Assembly (NCBI RefSeq): GCF_009760925.1
Contig: NZ_VRLV01000005.1
Coordinates: 186,001 to 250,000, forward strand
From: Nonomuraea typhae
Lineage (GTDB): Bacteria > Actinomycetota > Actinomycetes > Streptosporangiales > Streptosporangiaceae
Direction of reading: 5' to 3'
Length of the DNA stretch: 64,000 nucleotides
Below the pieces are notes generated by a model. It was given only the letters and a program-made list of their open reading frames with translations. It had not been told where the DNA came from and did no database searches. Of this stretch, positions 24,530-32,920 are shown in pieces; positions within the stretch are counted from its first letter, which is position 1, and each line of letters starts with the position of its first letter. Made by a program: the position numbers and the translations under genes.

Positions 24530-26263
24530 TCACGGTGACGGTACGAGTGTCCAGTCGGCGGCCTGTTCGCGGTGGCGCCAGTAGCTCGCGAACCGGCCGT
24601 TCAGCGTGATCAGCTCGGCCAGCGACCCGCACTCGGCCACCTTCCCGCCCTCCAGGAAGACGATCTGGTCGGCGCGGGCGATCGTGCTGAGCCGGTGGGC
24701 GATGATCAGGGTGCCGCGGTCCCGGCCGCTGGACTCGAGGGCGGCGACGATGGCGCGTTCGTTGGTGGTGTCCAGGGCGGCGGTGGCCTCGTCCAGGAGC
24801 AGCAGGGGCGCGTCCTTGAGCAGGGCGCGGGCGATGCTGACCCGCTGGCGCTCGCCGCCGGACAGCGCGGCGCCCCGTTCGCCCACCCGGGTCTCGAACC
24901 CGTCGGGCAGGCGGCTGACGACCTCGTCGAGCTGGGCCGCCGAGGCCGCGGCGCGGACCTGTTCGTCGGAGGCGCCGGGATTACCCAGCCGGATGTTGTC
25001 GTACAACGTCGCGTCGAACAGGTACACGTCCTGGAAGACGATGCCCAACTGGCCCATCAGCACGGCCGGATCGTAGGAGCGCACGTCGTGCCCGGTCACC
25101 TCGACGGCGCCGGACGACACCTCGTGAAAGCGGGCGATCAGGGCGAGCAGGGTGCTCTTGCCCGCGCCGGAGGGGCCGACGACGGCCGTGGTGGTGCCCC
25201 GCTCGACGGTGAACGAGACCCCGTCCAGGGTGTCCTTGCCGGGTTCGTAGCCGAAGCGGACCTCGCGCAACACCAGCGCCGGGGCCTCGTGCCGGGGCAG
25301 GACCTCCTCGGCCGCGCCGTTCAGCACGGGGGCGTCGAGCATCGTGCGGACCCTGCCCAGGGTGCCGCGCATGTTCTCCAGGGCCGGGGACAGGTCGGCC
25401 AGCGTGGTGAACGGCTCGATGAACCGGACCACGACGATGATCACGGCCACCACCTCGGCGGCCGACAGCCTCCCGGCCAGGCCCTGCGTGACGGCCGTGG
25501 CGGCCAGGGCGAGCAGCGCCACCTGGGTCGCCAGGCCGAACACGAGCTGGCCGGGGATGCCGAAGCCGATCAGGCGCAGCGCCGCCGTGCGCTGCCGGGT
25601 CAGCGCGCGGCCGATCGCCGTCCCCTCCACGCCGGTACGGCCGGCCGTACGCAAGGCGGGCTGGGACTGGGCCAGCTCGATGATGCGGTTGGCGACCTCA
25701 CCGGAGGCGTCGGCGTAGGAGGCGTCGGCGGCGCGCATCCAGCGCCCGCTCAGCCAGAGCGCGCCCAGCAGCAGCGGGACGGCGGCCAGCGCGACCAGGC
25801 CCAGCGGCGGGGCGACGGCCAGCAGGCCGAGGCCGATGAGGGCGGGCAGCGTGAGGGCGTTGACGGTCGGGGTGATCAGGTGGGTGATGCCCTGGCAGAG
25901 TTCGCGGCCGGAGGAGGTGAGGGCGCGCTGGGCCTCGGTGCGGCGATCGGTGGTGAACCAGCCGAGCGGGATGCGCCGCAGCCGGTCCACGATCTGCGTC
26001 TCGATCTTGTTGAGCAGTTCGAAGCCGATGGCGAACCCGGCACCGGCGACCGCGTAGTCGCAGGCCCAGCCCGCGGCCACCAGCGCGGCGAGCGCCAGGG
26101 CCCACGGGAGCGCGGCGCCCGGGGCGGGGGAGAAGAGGGCGGACAGCAGGGGCACCAGGCTGAGCACCGCCCCGGCGCGCAGCACGGTGCTCAGCCCGAG
26201 CAGGCAGGCGTACCGGACGGCCGCCTTGCGGTCACCGGCCAGGCGGAGGGTCTGGAGGATCAT
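24530..26263 (-). CDS. irtB: Siderophore importer ABC subunit IrtB
   Basis: A 577-residue half-transporter: six-helix permease at about 1-310 and ATPase at about 330-570. The ATPase shows Walker A GPSGAGKST, Q-loop VFQDVYLF, signature LSGGERQRVSIARAL and Walker B LLLLDEATAALD. The ATG overlaps the irtA stop (ATGA), so the two halves are made in equal amounts and should form a heterodimer. IrtAB has an exporter-type fold but imports ferric siderophores. An in-frame start farther upstream would overlap irtA and is unlikely. Confidence 0.88.
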   Translation of the reverse strand: MILQTLRLAGDRKAAVRYACLLGLSTVLRAGAVLSLVPLLSALFSPAPGAALPWALALAALVAAGWACDYAVAGAGFAIGFELLNKIETQIVDRLRRIPLGWFTTDRRTEAQRALTSSGRELCQGITHLITPTVNALTLPALIGLGLLAVAPPLGLVALAAVPLLLGALWLSGRWMRAADASYADASGEVANRIIELAQSQPALRTAGRTGVEGTAIGRALTRQRTAALRLIGFGIPGQLVFGLATQVALLALAATAVTQGLAGRLSAAEVVAVIIVVVRFIEPFTTLADLSPALENMRGTLGRVRTMLDAPVLNGAAEEVLPRHEAPALVLREVRFGYEPGKDTLDGVSFTVERGTTTAVVGPSGAGKSTLLALIARFHEVSSGAVEVTGHDVRSYDPAVLMGQLGIVFQDVYLFDATLYDNIRLGNPGASDEQVRAAASAAQLDEVVSRLPDGFETRVGERGAALSGGERQRVSIARALLKDAPLLLLDEATAALDTTNERAIVAALESSGRDRGTLIIAHRLSTIARADQIVFLEGGKVAECGSLAELITLNGRFASYWRHREQAADWTLVPSP

Positions 26264-28797
26264 GCGCTCGCCTTCCGGGGAGTGAGCTGAGGGGAGGACG
26301 CCTGCCACAGGTCGCGGTACAGCCCGGGCACGGCCAGCAGGTCGGCGTGGGCGCCCTGCTGGACGATGCGCCCGCCGTCCAGCGCGACGATGGTGTCGGC
26401 GCCGGCCACGGTGTGCAGGCGGTGCGCGATCACCAGCACGGTCCGCCCGGCGACCAGGCGGGTGAGCGCCTCCTGGACCTGGTCCTCGGACTCCGGGTCG
26501 GCGTAGGCGGTGGCCTCGTCCAGGACGAGTACCGCGGGGTCGGCCAGGAGCGCGCGGGCGATGGTCAGGCGCTGGGCCTCGCCGCCGGACAGGCGGGCCG
26601 CGTCGCCGAGGACCGCGTCGTACCCGCCGGGCAGCCGGGTGATCCGGTCGTGGATGCGGGCGGCCTTCGCCGCCTCCTCGACCTGGTCGCGGGTGGCGCC
26701 GGGCCGGGCGAGGGCGATGTTGTCGTGCACGGTGCCGCGGATGAGGGCGACGTCCTGGAAGACGAAGCCGACATTGCCATACAGGTCGGTGAGCGGGAGG
26801 TCGCGCAGGTCCACGCCGTCCAGGGTGATCCGGCCGTCGGTGACGTCGTGGAAGCGGGCCAGCAGCGCGGCCAGCGTGGACTTCCCGGCGCCGCTCGGGC
26901 CGACGAGCGCCGTCACGGTACCCGGGCGCAGCTCCAGGTCGATGCCGGTCAGGACGTCGTGGCCCGCGGTGTAGGCGAACCGCACACCCTCGAAGCGCAC
27001 CGACCGCCCCCGGGCGGAGGGCAGCGGCTCGGGCGTCCCGGGCTCGGGCAGTTCCGGCTCGTCCATGAGCAGGCCGATCCGCTGGGCGGCGTCCCGCGCC
27101 TCGCGGGCCGAGCTCAGGCCGAACCCGGCGGCCAGCAACTGCGCGCCGAACGTCACGCCCAGCAGCAGGAACGGCAGCAGGTCGGCGGCGGTGAGCACGC
27201 CACCGGCCATCATCAGGGACCCGGCCACGACGATCAGCAACAACGAGGTGAGCGGCCGGGTGGCCAGGTCGACCAGCGTCTTACGGCCACCCAGAGGGCG
27301 CTGCCACTGGTCGAGGAAACGGGCGCGCTCCTCCAGCGTCGCCCGGAAGCCGCCCGCGGGCCCGGCGTCGTAGGCGCGCACGACGGTCAGCCCGTCCACG
27401 TAGGCGACGGCCTCGGACCCGACCCGGGTCTCCCACGTGCTGAACTTCGGCAGCGCCGCGCTGGACGCCTGCAGCATGCGCGCCGTCAGAATCCCGTACA
27501 CCAGCAGCGGCACCAGCAGGATCGCGGCCAGCCCGGCCGAGACGGAGAACAGATAGCCCAGTACGGCCAGCGGAGTCACCAGCGCCGCCACGATGTCCAG
27601 CACGGCATGCGTGACCAGGTAGTGCACGCTGGCCGCGTCATCCTGCACGGCCTGCTTGATCCGCCCCGAGGTGCGCTCGGTGAACCACCCCAGCGGCAGC
27701 CGCCCCAGCTTGCCGACCACGTCGGCCCGGACCCGGTGCCCGAACCGCGCGTCCAGCACGTGCATGGCCAGCACCAGCAGCCCGGCCAGCGTGGTGCCCG
27801 CGCCCAGCAGGATCACGGCCAGCAGCCCGAGCCCGGCGACCCCTTCGGCGCCGCCGGCCAGCAGCCTGCGGCACAACTCGACCAGGACCAGATACGGCGC
27901 GAGCTGCAGCAGGCTGACGACCGCCTGGAAGACGCCGGCGAGGATGAGCCGCGACCGCAGCGGCGCCAGCAGTCGCACCCCGGCCCGCGACCGCCACCTG
28001 CCCGGTTCCGGGGCAGGGGACGCCGCGGCGGGCTCGGGGGCCGGTTCCTGGGCGCTCCGGTCCACGCCCATCGCCTTGCCCTTGATCCAGTACGCCTGCG
28101 CCTTCACCTCCGACTTGGGGAACCCGAGCTCCTTGAGCCGCTCCCGCACCCGCCGGGTGGCGGCCGACTCCGCGGTCACCCAGGCGTACCAGTCGGACCA
28201 GTCCCGCCCCTCGACGGCCTGGGCCAGCAGCCCGGGATCCCCGGTGGTGTCCAGCCACGTCACCCGGGCCAGAGGATGCCCGGTCATCGGGATCAGCCGG
28301 TCGTCGGCGTGATGCGACTCCAGCAGCACCTCGACCGGCGACGTGTCCGGCACGGCGGCCAGAATCGCGTTGATCCCGGGCAACGAGGCCGCGTCCCCGA
28401 CGAGCAGGTAGCCGCCGGGCTCCGGATCCGGCACCGTGAACTGCTTGGACCCCCACCGGCTCACCTCCACGCTGTCCCCGATCTGGACGTTCCTGGCCCA
28501 GATGGACGCGGGACCGGCCGGCTCGTGCAGCACGAACTCCATGCTGACCAGCAGGTTCTCCGGATCCGGTGCCACCAGCGTGTAGCCGCGCTGGTGCTCG
28601 CGGCCGGGCCGTACCGGATCGGGAGCCCACATCCGGACCCAGGCCGCCGCCTCGATCGGACCGGTGTCGAAGAGCGTCGGCGCGTGGAAGGTGATGCGCC
28701 GGTAGTGCGGGGTGATGTCGGTGAAGGACACGACGGTGATGGTGTGGTTGATCGCACCGAAGGTCTTCATCACCGCCCCGGCGTAGCCGCGAGCCAT
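26260..28797 (-). CDS. irtA: Siderophore importer/reductase IrtA
   Basis: An 845-residue fusion. The N-terminal siderophore-interacting flavin reductase domain (about 1-255) holds HYRRITFHAP, HQRGYTLV and GYLLVGDAASLPGINAIL. An ABC half-transporter follows (about 280-845) with Walker A GPSGAGKST, signature LSGGEAQRLTIARAL and Walker B VLVLDEATAYAD. This order is diagnostic of IrtA, which reduces imported ferric carboxymycobactin-like siderophores. The start overlaps the TetR stop (TGATG). An IdeR-like box upstream of the operon predicts induction under iron limitation. No siderophore synthesis gene lies in the window. Confidence 0.93.
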   Translation of the reverse strand: MARGYAGAVMKTFGAINHTITVVSFTDITPHYRRITFHAPTLFDTGPIEAAAWVRMWAPDPVRPGREHQRGYTLVAPDPENLLVSMEFVLHEPAGPASIWARNVQIGDSVEVSRWGSKQFTVPDPEPGGYLLVGDAASLPGINAILAAVPDTSPVEVLLESHHADDRLIPMTGHPLARVTWLDTTGDPGLLAQAVEGRDWSDWYAWVTAESAATRRVRERLKELGFPKSEVKAQAYWIKGKAMGVDRSAQEPAPEPAAASPAPEPGRWRSRAGVRLLAPLRSRLILAGVFQAVVSLLQLAPYLVLVELCRRLLAGGAEGVAGLGLLAVILLGAGTTLAGLLVLAMHVLDARFGHRVRADVVGKLGRLPLGWFTERTSGRIKQAVQDDAASVHYLVTHAVLDIVAALVTPLAVLGYLFSVSAGLAAILLVPLLVYGILTARMLQASSAALPKFSTWETRVGSEAVAYVDGLTVVRAYDAGPAGGFRATLEERARFLDQWQRPLGGRKTLVDLATRPLTSLLLIVVAGSLMMAGGVLTAADLLPFLLLGVTFGAQLLAAGFGLSSAREARDAAQRIGLLMDEPELPEPGTPEPLPSARGRSVRFEGVRFAYTAGHDVLTGIDLELRPGTVTALVGPSGAGKSTLAALLARFHDVTDGRITLDGVDLRDLPLTDLYGNVGFVFQDVALIRGTVHDNIALARPGATRDQVEEAAKAARIHDRITRLPGGYDAVLGDAARLSGGEAQRLTIARALLADPAVLVLDEATAYADPESEDQVQEALTRLVAGRTVLVIAHRLHTVAGADTIVALDGGRIVQQGAHADLLAVPGLYRDLWQASSPQLTPRKASA

Positions 28798-29471
28798 CAA
28801 TGGTCCTCTCTTAGTACGGCGACGGCCGCCCCGGGCGGAAGCCTGCGCACCAGCCCGTCGGCCAGCGCGCTGACGACCACGTCGAAGTAGTCGTCGGCGG
28901 TATGGGCGGGAATGCCCCCGACGGCGGCGACCACCAGCGGCGAGGCGGCCATGGCCGCCCTCGCCTCCCGCGTGGCCTGCTCGGTGCCCGGCGGATCGAG
29001 CAGCGCGTGGGCCTCCTGAACCTCTTCGACCACGGTGAGCCCGAGGGTGACGGTGGCGACGGCGGAGCTGAGCACGGTGGCGGCGGCGGGGTCGTACCCG
29101 CGCCGCCCGAGCGCCCTGATCTGCGTCTCGAGCAGCCTGACTCCTGAGGGGCCGCGCGGGAAGATCCGCTGCAGGTACGGCCCGCTGCCGGGATGCCGCT
29201 TGGTGAAGCGCCGAAGCTGCCACGCGAACGCCACCAGGTGATCGGCGACCGGCTGAGCAGGGTCGTCCTCGAGCGTCAGACCGGCCAGAACGGCCTCCCC
29301 GACCAGGGTTTCGAGCGCGGCCCGGCTCGGCACGTGCCGGTACACGGCCGCGGTGGTGACGCCGAGCGCGTCCGCCACCGCCTGCACGGTCAGGTCGCGC
29401 AGGCCGAGCCGTACTCCCGCGGCGACGACGTCCTCGTGGGTGAAGGTGGCTGTCCGCCCGCCCGTCCTCAC
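28797..29471 (-). CDS. TetR-family regulator of the irtAB operon
   Basis: A 224-residue TetR protein, GTG start, with the HTH at about 15-55 (VQAVADALGVTTAAVYRHVPSRAAL) and a TetR_C-type ligand domain. It is first in the irtAB operon and coupled to irtA by a one-base overlap. A 23-bp inverted repeat and an IdeR-like iron box lie upstream, so it probably autoregulates within an iron-controlled unit. The ligand may be a siderophore, an inference from context. Confidence 0.9.
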   Translation of the reverse strand: MRTGGRTATFTHEDVVAAGVRLGLRDLTVQAVADALGVTTAAVYRHVPSRAALETLVGEAVLAGLTLEDDPAQPVADHLVAFAWQLRRFTKRHPGSGPYLQRIFPRGPSGVRLLETQIRALGRRGYDPAAATVLSSAVATVTLGLTVVEEVQEAHALLDPPGTEQATREARAAMAASPLVVAAVGGIPAHTADDYFDVVVSALADGLVRRLPPGAAVAVLREDH

Positions 29472-29481
29472 GACCCCTCCC

Positions 29482-29500
29482 GAAGGTAAGCCTAACCTTA
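29482..29500 (-). promoter_or_regulatory. IdeR/DmdR-type iron box
   Basis: On the minus strand the 19-mer TAAGGTTAGGCTTACCTTC agrees with the IdeR/DtxR consensus TTAGGTTAGGCTAACCTAA at 15 of 19 positions, including the central core. It lies 10 bp upstream of the TetR-irtAB operon. Binding is inferred from the match. Confidence 0.75.
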
Positions 29501-29519
29501 GTTACGGGCCATAACTTAG
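29497..29519. promoter_or_regulatory. Inverted repeat, candidate TetR operator
   Basis: CTTAGTTA-N7-TAACTTAG is a 23-bp inverted repeat with one mismatched pair. It overlaps the iron box by four bases and lies between the divergent TetR-irtAB and aminotransferase genes. It fits an operator for the adjacent TetR protein. Confidence 0.5.
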
Positions 29520-29549
29520 ACGCCGAATCGTCCGCGCACAAGGGCGGAC

Positions 29550-29555
29550 TACAGT
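29550..29555 (+). promoter_or_regulatory. Leaderless-type -10 box TACAGT
   Basis: TACAGT matches TANNNT and is followed by six bases before the ATG at 29562, which is the geometry of a leaderless transcript. It supports that ATG over the GTG at 29556. Confidence 0.5.
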
Positions 29556-29561
29556 GTGGAC

Positions 29562-30617
29562 ATGCCTCGTTTCCGCGCCATCCTGGACACGATGCCCGCC
29601 TACAAGCCGGGCAAGGCCGTACTCACCGCCGACGGCCGGTCCTACAAGCTGTCCTCCAACGAGTCCCCCTATGACCCGCTGCCTTCGGTCGTCGAGGCGA
29701 TCGCGGAGGGCGCACGGCAGATCAACCGCTACCCGGACCCTGGCTGCGCCCAGCTGACCGAGGCGATCGCCCAGCGCTACGACGTGCCGGTCGAGCACGT
29801 GGCCCTCGGCGCGGGATCGGTGACGGTGGCGCAGCAACTGTTCGAGACCGTAGGCGAACCGGGCGCCGAAGTGATCTACGCCTGGCGCTCGTTCGAGGCA
29901 TACCCGCTGCTGGCCGACCTGGCCGGGGCGGTCTCGGTGCAGGTGCCTTTGGTGGACGAGGAACACGACCTGGACGCGATGGCCGCCGCCGTCACCGACC
30001 GGACCCGGATGATCTTCGTCTGCAACCCGAACAACCCGACCGGCGTCTCGATCCGCCGCGACCGGCTGACGGCGTTCCTCGACAAGATCCCCGACAACGT
30101 CCTCGTCGTCCTGGACGAGGCATACCGCGAATACGTCCGCGACGAGGACGTCCCCGACGGCCTGGACTTCTACCGCGAACGACGCAACGTCTGCGTCCTG
30201 CGCACCTTCTCCAAGGCGTACGGCCTGGCCGGCCTGCGAGTCGGCTACCTGATCGGCCACGAGCCGGTCGCCGGAGCCGTCCGCAAGGTCATGGTCCCCT
30301 TCGCCGTCAACCACCTGGCCCAGATCGCCGCCTGCGCCTCACTCCAGGCCGAGACCGAACTCCTGACCAGAGTGGAGAGCGTGGTGAAGGAACGCGCCCG
30401 GGTCCGCGAGGCACTGATCGCCCAGGGCTGGACGGTCCCGCCCACCGAGGCCAACTTCGTCTGGCTCCGGCTCGGCGAACACACCATGGACTTCGCCGCG
30501 GCATGCGCGGTGGAGGGCGTGGCCGTACGCCCGTTCGCGGGCGAGGGGGCCCGCGTGTCGATCGGCGACCCGGAGGCGAACGACGCCTTCCTCAAGGCGG
30601 CCGCGGCCTTCCTCTGA
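29562..30617 (+). CDS. Histidinol-phosphate/aromatic aminotransferase
   Basis: A 351-residue PLP enzyme, fold type I, HisC/Pat family. The N-terminal LSSNESPYDPLPSV, ALGAGSV (cofactor phosphate), NPNNPTG, LDEAYREY and the PLP-lysine motif TFSKAYGLAGLRVGY are all visible. Actinomycetes use this branch as phenylalanine/tyrosine or histidinol-phosphate aminotransferase; no his gene adjoins it, so the aromatic role is more likely. It is divergent from the iron-uptake operon and may be partly affected by the same operators. Confidence 0.9.
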   Translation: MPRFRAILDTMPAYKPGKAVLTADGRSYKLSSNESPYDPLPSVVEAIAEGARQINRYPDPGCAQLTEAIAQRYDVPVEHVALGAGSVTVAQQLFETVGEPGAEVIYAWRSFEAYPLLADLAGAVSVQVPLVDEEHDLDAMAAAVTDRTRMIFVCNPNNPTGVSIRRDRLTAFLDKIPDNVLVVLDEAYREYVRDEDVPDGLDFYRERRNVCVLRTFSKAYGLAGLRVGYLIGHEPVAGAVRKVMVPFAVNHLAQIAACASLQAETELLTRVESVVKERARVREALIAQGWTVPPTEANFVWLRLGEHTMDFAAACAVEGVAVRPFAGEGARVSIGDPEANDAFLKAAAAFL

Positions 30618-30698
30618 AAGGCAAGGTCTTACACCCACGGGCGCTTCGCGCACGGGGTTCCAGGCGTGTCTCCAGCCGAGCTGAAGCTCGACCCCTGG

Positions 30699-30762
30699 AG
30701 GTCCTCGCTCCGCTCGGGCAGCCTGTTTCTGCGTGCGCCTTCGGCGCCCGGCTTGCGCGATG
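30699..30762. repeat. 64-bp interspersed repeat, copy A
   Basis: This block (starting AGGTCCTCGCTCCGC and ending GGCTTGCGCGATG) is about 80 percent identical to 45697-45760. It contains a GCGCC-TTC-GGCGC hairpin. Both copies are intergenic, just downstream of a gene end, like a small repetitive extragenic element. Confidence 0.65.
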
Positions 30763-30877
30763 TGATGATCGTCGCGGCAGGGTGCGGCAGGGACGTTCGG
30801 TCTACCGCAGGGGTTGACTCTGCTTACCCTCGCGTGACCCTTGGGGTCCGTGGCGTAGGCCAGGAGGGCGAAATCTC

Positions 30878-31183
30878 ATGCAATCCAACAGCAACAGAGA
30901 CGATCTCTCGCTTACCTTCTACTGCAAGGACCCCCTCTCCAAGACCAAGGCCGACCACCTCACCGGGCGGTACGAGGTCGACTTGGCCAAGAGACCTACT
31001 CACTTGTCATGGCCTGGGTACGCGGTGGGTGTCTGCGTACCGGCACGGCCCGTCTGGAAGACCCCCGTCACCCCGGCGACGACCAGGCGGCCGAGGCGCT
31101 GTTCGAGCGGGTTGCGGCCCGTATCGTGGCCACGCATGACCTCGCGCCCAGCCTGGCGCGGCAAGCGTTGGACCAGGCGCTGA
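30878..31183 (+). pseudogene. Small unidentified ORF, probably eroded after residue 40
   Basis: An ATG preceded by a strong AGGAGGG site opens a frame whose first 40 codons look coding (MQSNSNRDDLSLTFYCKDPLS, high GC3). After about position 31000 codon use becomes non-coding and the frame overlaps the next remnant. This suggests a frameshift or fusion of a short gene to foreign sequence. A possible promoter TTGACT lies at 30814. I do not recognise the N-terminus with certainty. Confidence 0.4.
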
Positions 31184-31419
31184 TCTTTCTGGTCGTGGCC
31201 GCCCAGGACGCCGCACGGGCTCTGTCACCCTCCCCACTGGTCGACGAGGCGTGGGACACCTTCATCCTGTACACGGTGGGCGAAACCGCCGGCCTGCTAC
31301 GCGAACAAGGTTTCTACGTCCTGGACGCGCTCTGGCCACGCGACGCGGCGGCCACCAGCAAAGCCAACTGCACCTCGTGCTACTCGGGGGACCATGTGGG
31401 AGATGGTGACGACGGGTAG
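31009..31419 (+). pseudogene. Truncated gene of an actinobacterial conserved family
   Basis: This 136-residue frame has a well-formed core LAPSLARQALDQALIFLVV, then SPSPLVDEAWDTFILYT, then a jump to LREQGFYVLDALWP and a CTSCYSG end. From memory, related full-length proteins have about 50 more residues (including a catalytic-looking His/Phe-rich segment) between the FILYT and the C-terminal Cys motif. An internal deletion is therefore likely. The N-terminus before residue 25 does not look native. Listed as a decayed gene, although expression is not excluded. Confidence 0.45.
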
Positions 31420-31522
31420 CGGCCGGCAACCTCCCGATCCTGGTGAGAGCGGGTGAGAAGAGAACGTCCAATGCCCCCTCCCTGTAGAAGGCTCTGGTGG
31501 GCCTTGGGCCTGGAGCCACGGG

Positions 31523-31837
31523 GTGAGCGGGGCCGCCCGCAACCTCGCGCGGAACCACGGTTGCGCCATCACGGTGCCCGGTCCGGATGTCGACGTGGTT
31601 CTCGAAGGCACCGCCCATCTCGTCCGGAACGCAGCCCGGCTGCAGCAGATCGCGGACCAGTTTCCGGCCAAGTATCCGTGGTGGCATCCAGTGGTCAACG
31701 ATGGCGAGTTCTACGATCCGGCCGACTCCGCCTTCAGCGATCCCCGGCACGTCTACGCTCTTGAGCCGGCCCAGGTGTTCGCCTTCGGCAAGGAGAAGGG
31801 GTTCACTGCCACGCGCTGGCGTGGCCGTAGCGGCTGA
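31523..31837 (+). pseudogene. 5'-truncated pyridoxamine-phosphate-oxidase-like gene
   Basis: The frame encodes the C-terminal part of a PPOX/flavin-reductase-like protein (VPGPDVDVVLEGTAHLV, FPAKYPWWHPVV, VFAFGKEKGFTATRWR). The usual first 50-60 residues, which begin the split barrel and bind the cofactor, are missing: upstream sequence in all frames shows no matching segment. The last codons run into the convergent TetR gene (overlap 35 bp) instead of ending after the usual TRWRF. Probably non-functional. Confidence 0.6.
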
Positions 31838-32459
31838 GGAACGTCGTGACCGCCTCCTCGCGCTGCCGCGCCAGCTCGTCGTCCTCCGCCGGTGCGGATT
31901 GTGCGGCGAGTGTGCGGCGGTTGAGCGGGTCGCCGAGAACCAGCCAGGTGAACTGTTGCGCCGCCGCGAGCGTGTCCTCGGCCTTGATCAGGCCCCGCGC
32001 CGCCAGGGCGGCCAGTGCGTCGGCGAGCAACTGGGTGTTGCGGGTCCAGCTGCGCTCGACGTAGTCGGCGGCGACGTCCGGGAAGCGCGCGGACTCCGTG
32101 GCGACCAGCGATCGCATGCGCAGCACCGGCTCGCTCAGCACGCCCGAGTGCAGCACGTGCGCGAGCCGCAGCAGGCCGGCCCGGATGTCCGCGGACTCTG
32201 TCAGCGCTTCGGTGTGGGGCCGCATGGCGTCGTAGCCGCGGTCGACCCAGTCGCGGACCACCGCCGCGTACAGCCGTTCCTTCGAGGGGTACTCGCGATA
32301 GAGCGTCTGTTTCGAGATCCGGGCCTGGGCGGCCACCTGGTCCATCGTCGCGCCGGGATATCCCTGGGTGAGGAACACCTCGCGGGCGATCGCCAGTAGT
32401 TCCGCACCGCCACTGCCTCTCGGGCGCCCGCGTGGTCGCGACCCTGCCTCCGCTGCCAT
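31803..32459 (-). CDS. TetR-family regulator
   Basis: A 218-residue repressor with an Arg-rich N-terminus, HTH at about 20-65 (MDQVAAQARISKQTLYREYPSKERL) and a TetR_C ligand domain. It is divergent from the DUF1761 membrane gene, 74 bp apart, with two matching GTACT operators between the starts. Autoregulation and repression of the membrane gene are the natural inference. Confidence 0.92.
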   Translation of the reverse strand: MAAEAGSRPRGRPRGSGGAELLAIAREVFLTQGYPGATMDQVAAQARISKQTLYREYPSKERLYAAVVRDWVDRGYDAMRPHTEALTESADIRAGLLRLAHVLHSGVLSEPVLRMRSLVATESARFPDVAADYVERSWTRNTQLLADALAALAARGLIKAEDTLAAAQQFTWLVLGDPLNRRTLAAQSAPAEDDELARQREEAVTTFLSRYGHASAWQ

Positions 32460-32469
32460 CCGACCTCCT

Positions 32470-32487
32470 TAGTACTTGACAGTACTA
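32470..32487. promoter_or_regulatory. TetR operator 1
   Basis: TAGTACT-TGAC-AGTACTA is a perfect 7-bp inverted repeat with a 4-base spacer, 10 bp from the TetR start codon. The centre is 32 bp, about three helical turns, from operator 2. Confidence 0.75.
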
Positions 32488-32501
32488 TAAGTCGATAAAT
32501 A

Positions 32502-32519
32502 TAGTACTTCTCAGTACCA
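32502..32519. promoter_or_regulatory. TetR operator 2
   Basis: TAGTACT-TCTC-AGTACCA repeats operator 1 with one mismatch in the right arm. It ends 14 bp before the DUF1761 ATG, next to its ribosome site. Confidence 0.75.
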
Positions 32520-32533
32520 AAAAGGAGGTCTAG

Positions 32534-32920
32534 ATGCTCGCCCTGGGAATCCCTCTCTCCGCGGTCTTGGCGTTCGTGGCCAGTTCCCTCTACTACGCCC
32601 TGGCCACGCCGTTCGAGCAGCGCCGGCTGGGCGCCGCCGCGCCCGACCGGGGACGGCCGGCAGCGTGGAAGGCGGCCGTGGAGTTGCTGCGGACCGCGCT
32701 CCTGGCCGGCGTGTTCGCCTGGATCGCGGCACAGGCGGACCTGTTGAGCTGGCCCTCGGCGATGCTGCTGGGCGTCGTCGCGTGGCTCGGCTTCCCGCTC
32801 ATCCTGCTCACCGGCTCGGTGCTGTGGGAGCGCGTACCGGTGGTCACCGCCGTGCTGCACGCCGGAGACTGGCTCCTGAAACTGCTGCTCATCGGGGCCG
32901 TGCTCGGCCTCCTGCACTAG
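32534..32920 (+). CDS. DUF1761-like four-helix membrane protein
   Basis: A 128-residue membrane protein with four helices at about 3-20, 48-68, 73-95 and 105-127, resembling DUF1761. The ribosome site AAGGAGGT is a full match to the 16S anti-SD and lies 5 nt before the ATG, so translation should be strong once the TetR block is relieved. Its role is unknown. The 3' end overlaps the convergent MFS gene by 32 bp. Confidence 0.75.
   Translation: MLALGIPLSAVLAFVASSLYYALATPFEQRRLGAAAPDRGRPAAWKAAVELLRTALLAGVFAWIAAQADLLSWPSAMLLGVVAWLGFPLILLTGSVLWERVPVVTAVLHAGDWLLKLLLIGAVLGLLH

Noticed and set aside
30814..30844. MerR/SoxR-type 19-bp-spaced promoter after TTGACT
   Set aside because: No -10 hexamer occurs at the required position and there is no MerR gene nearby.
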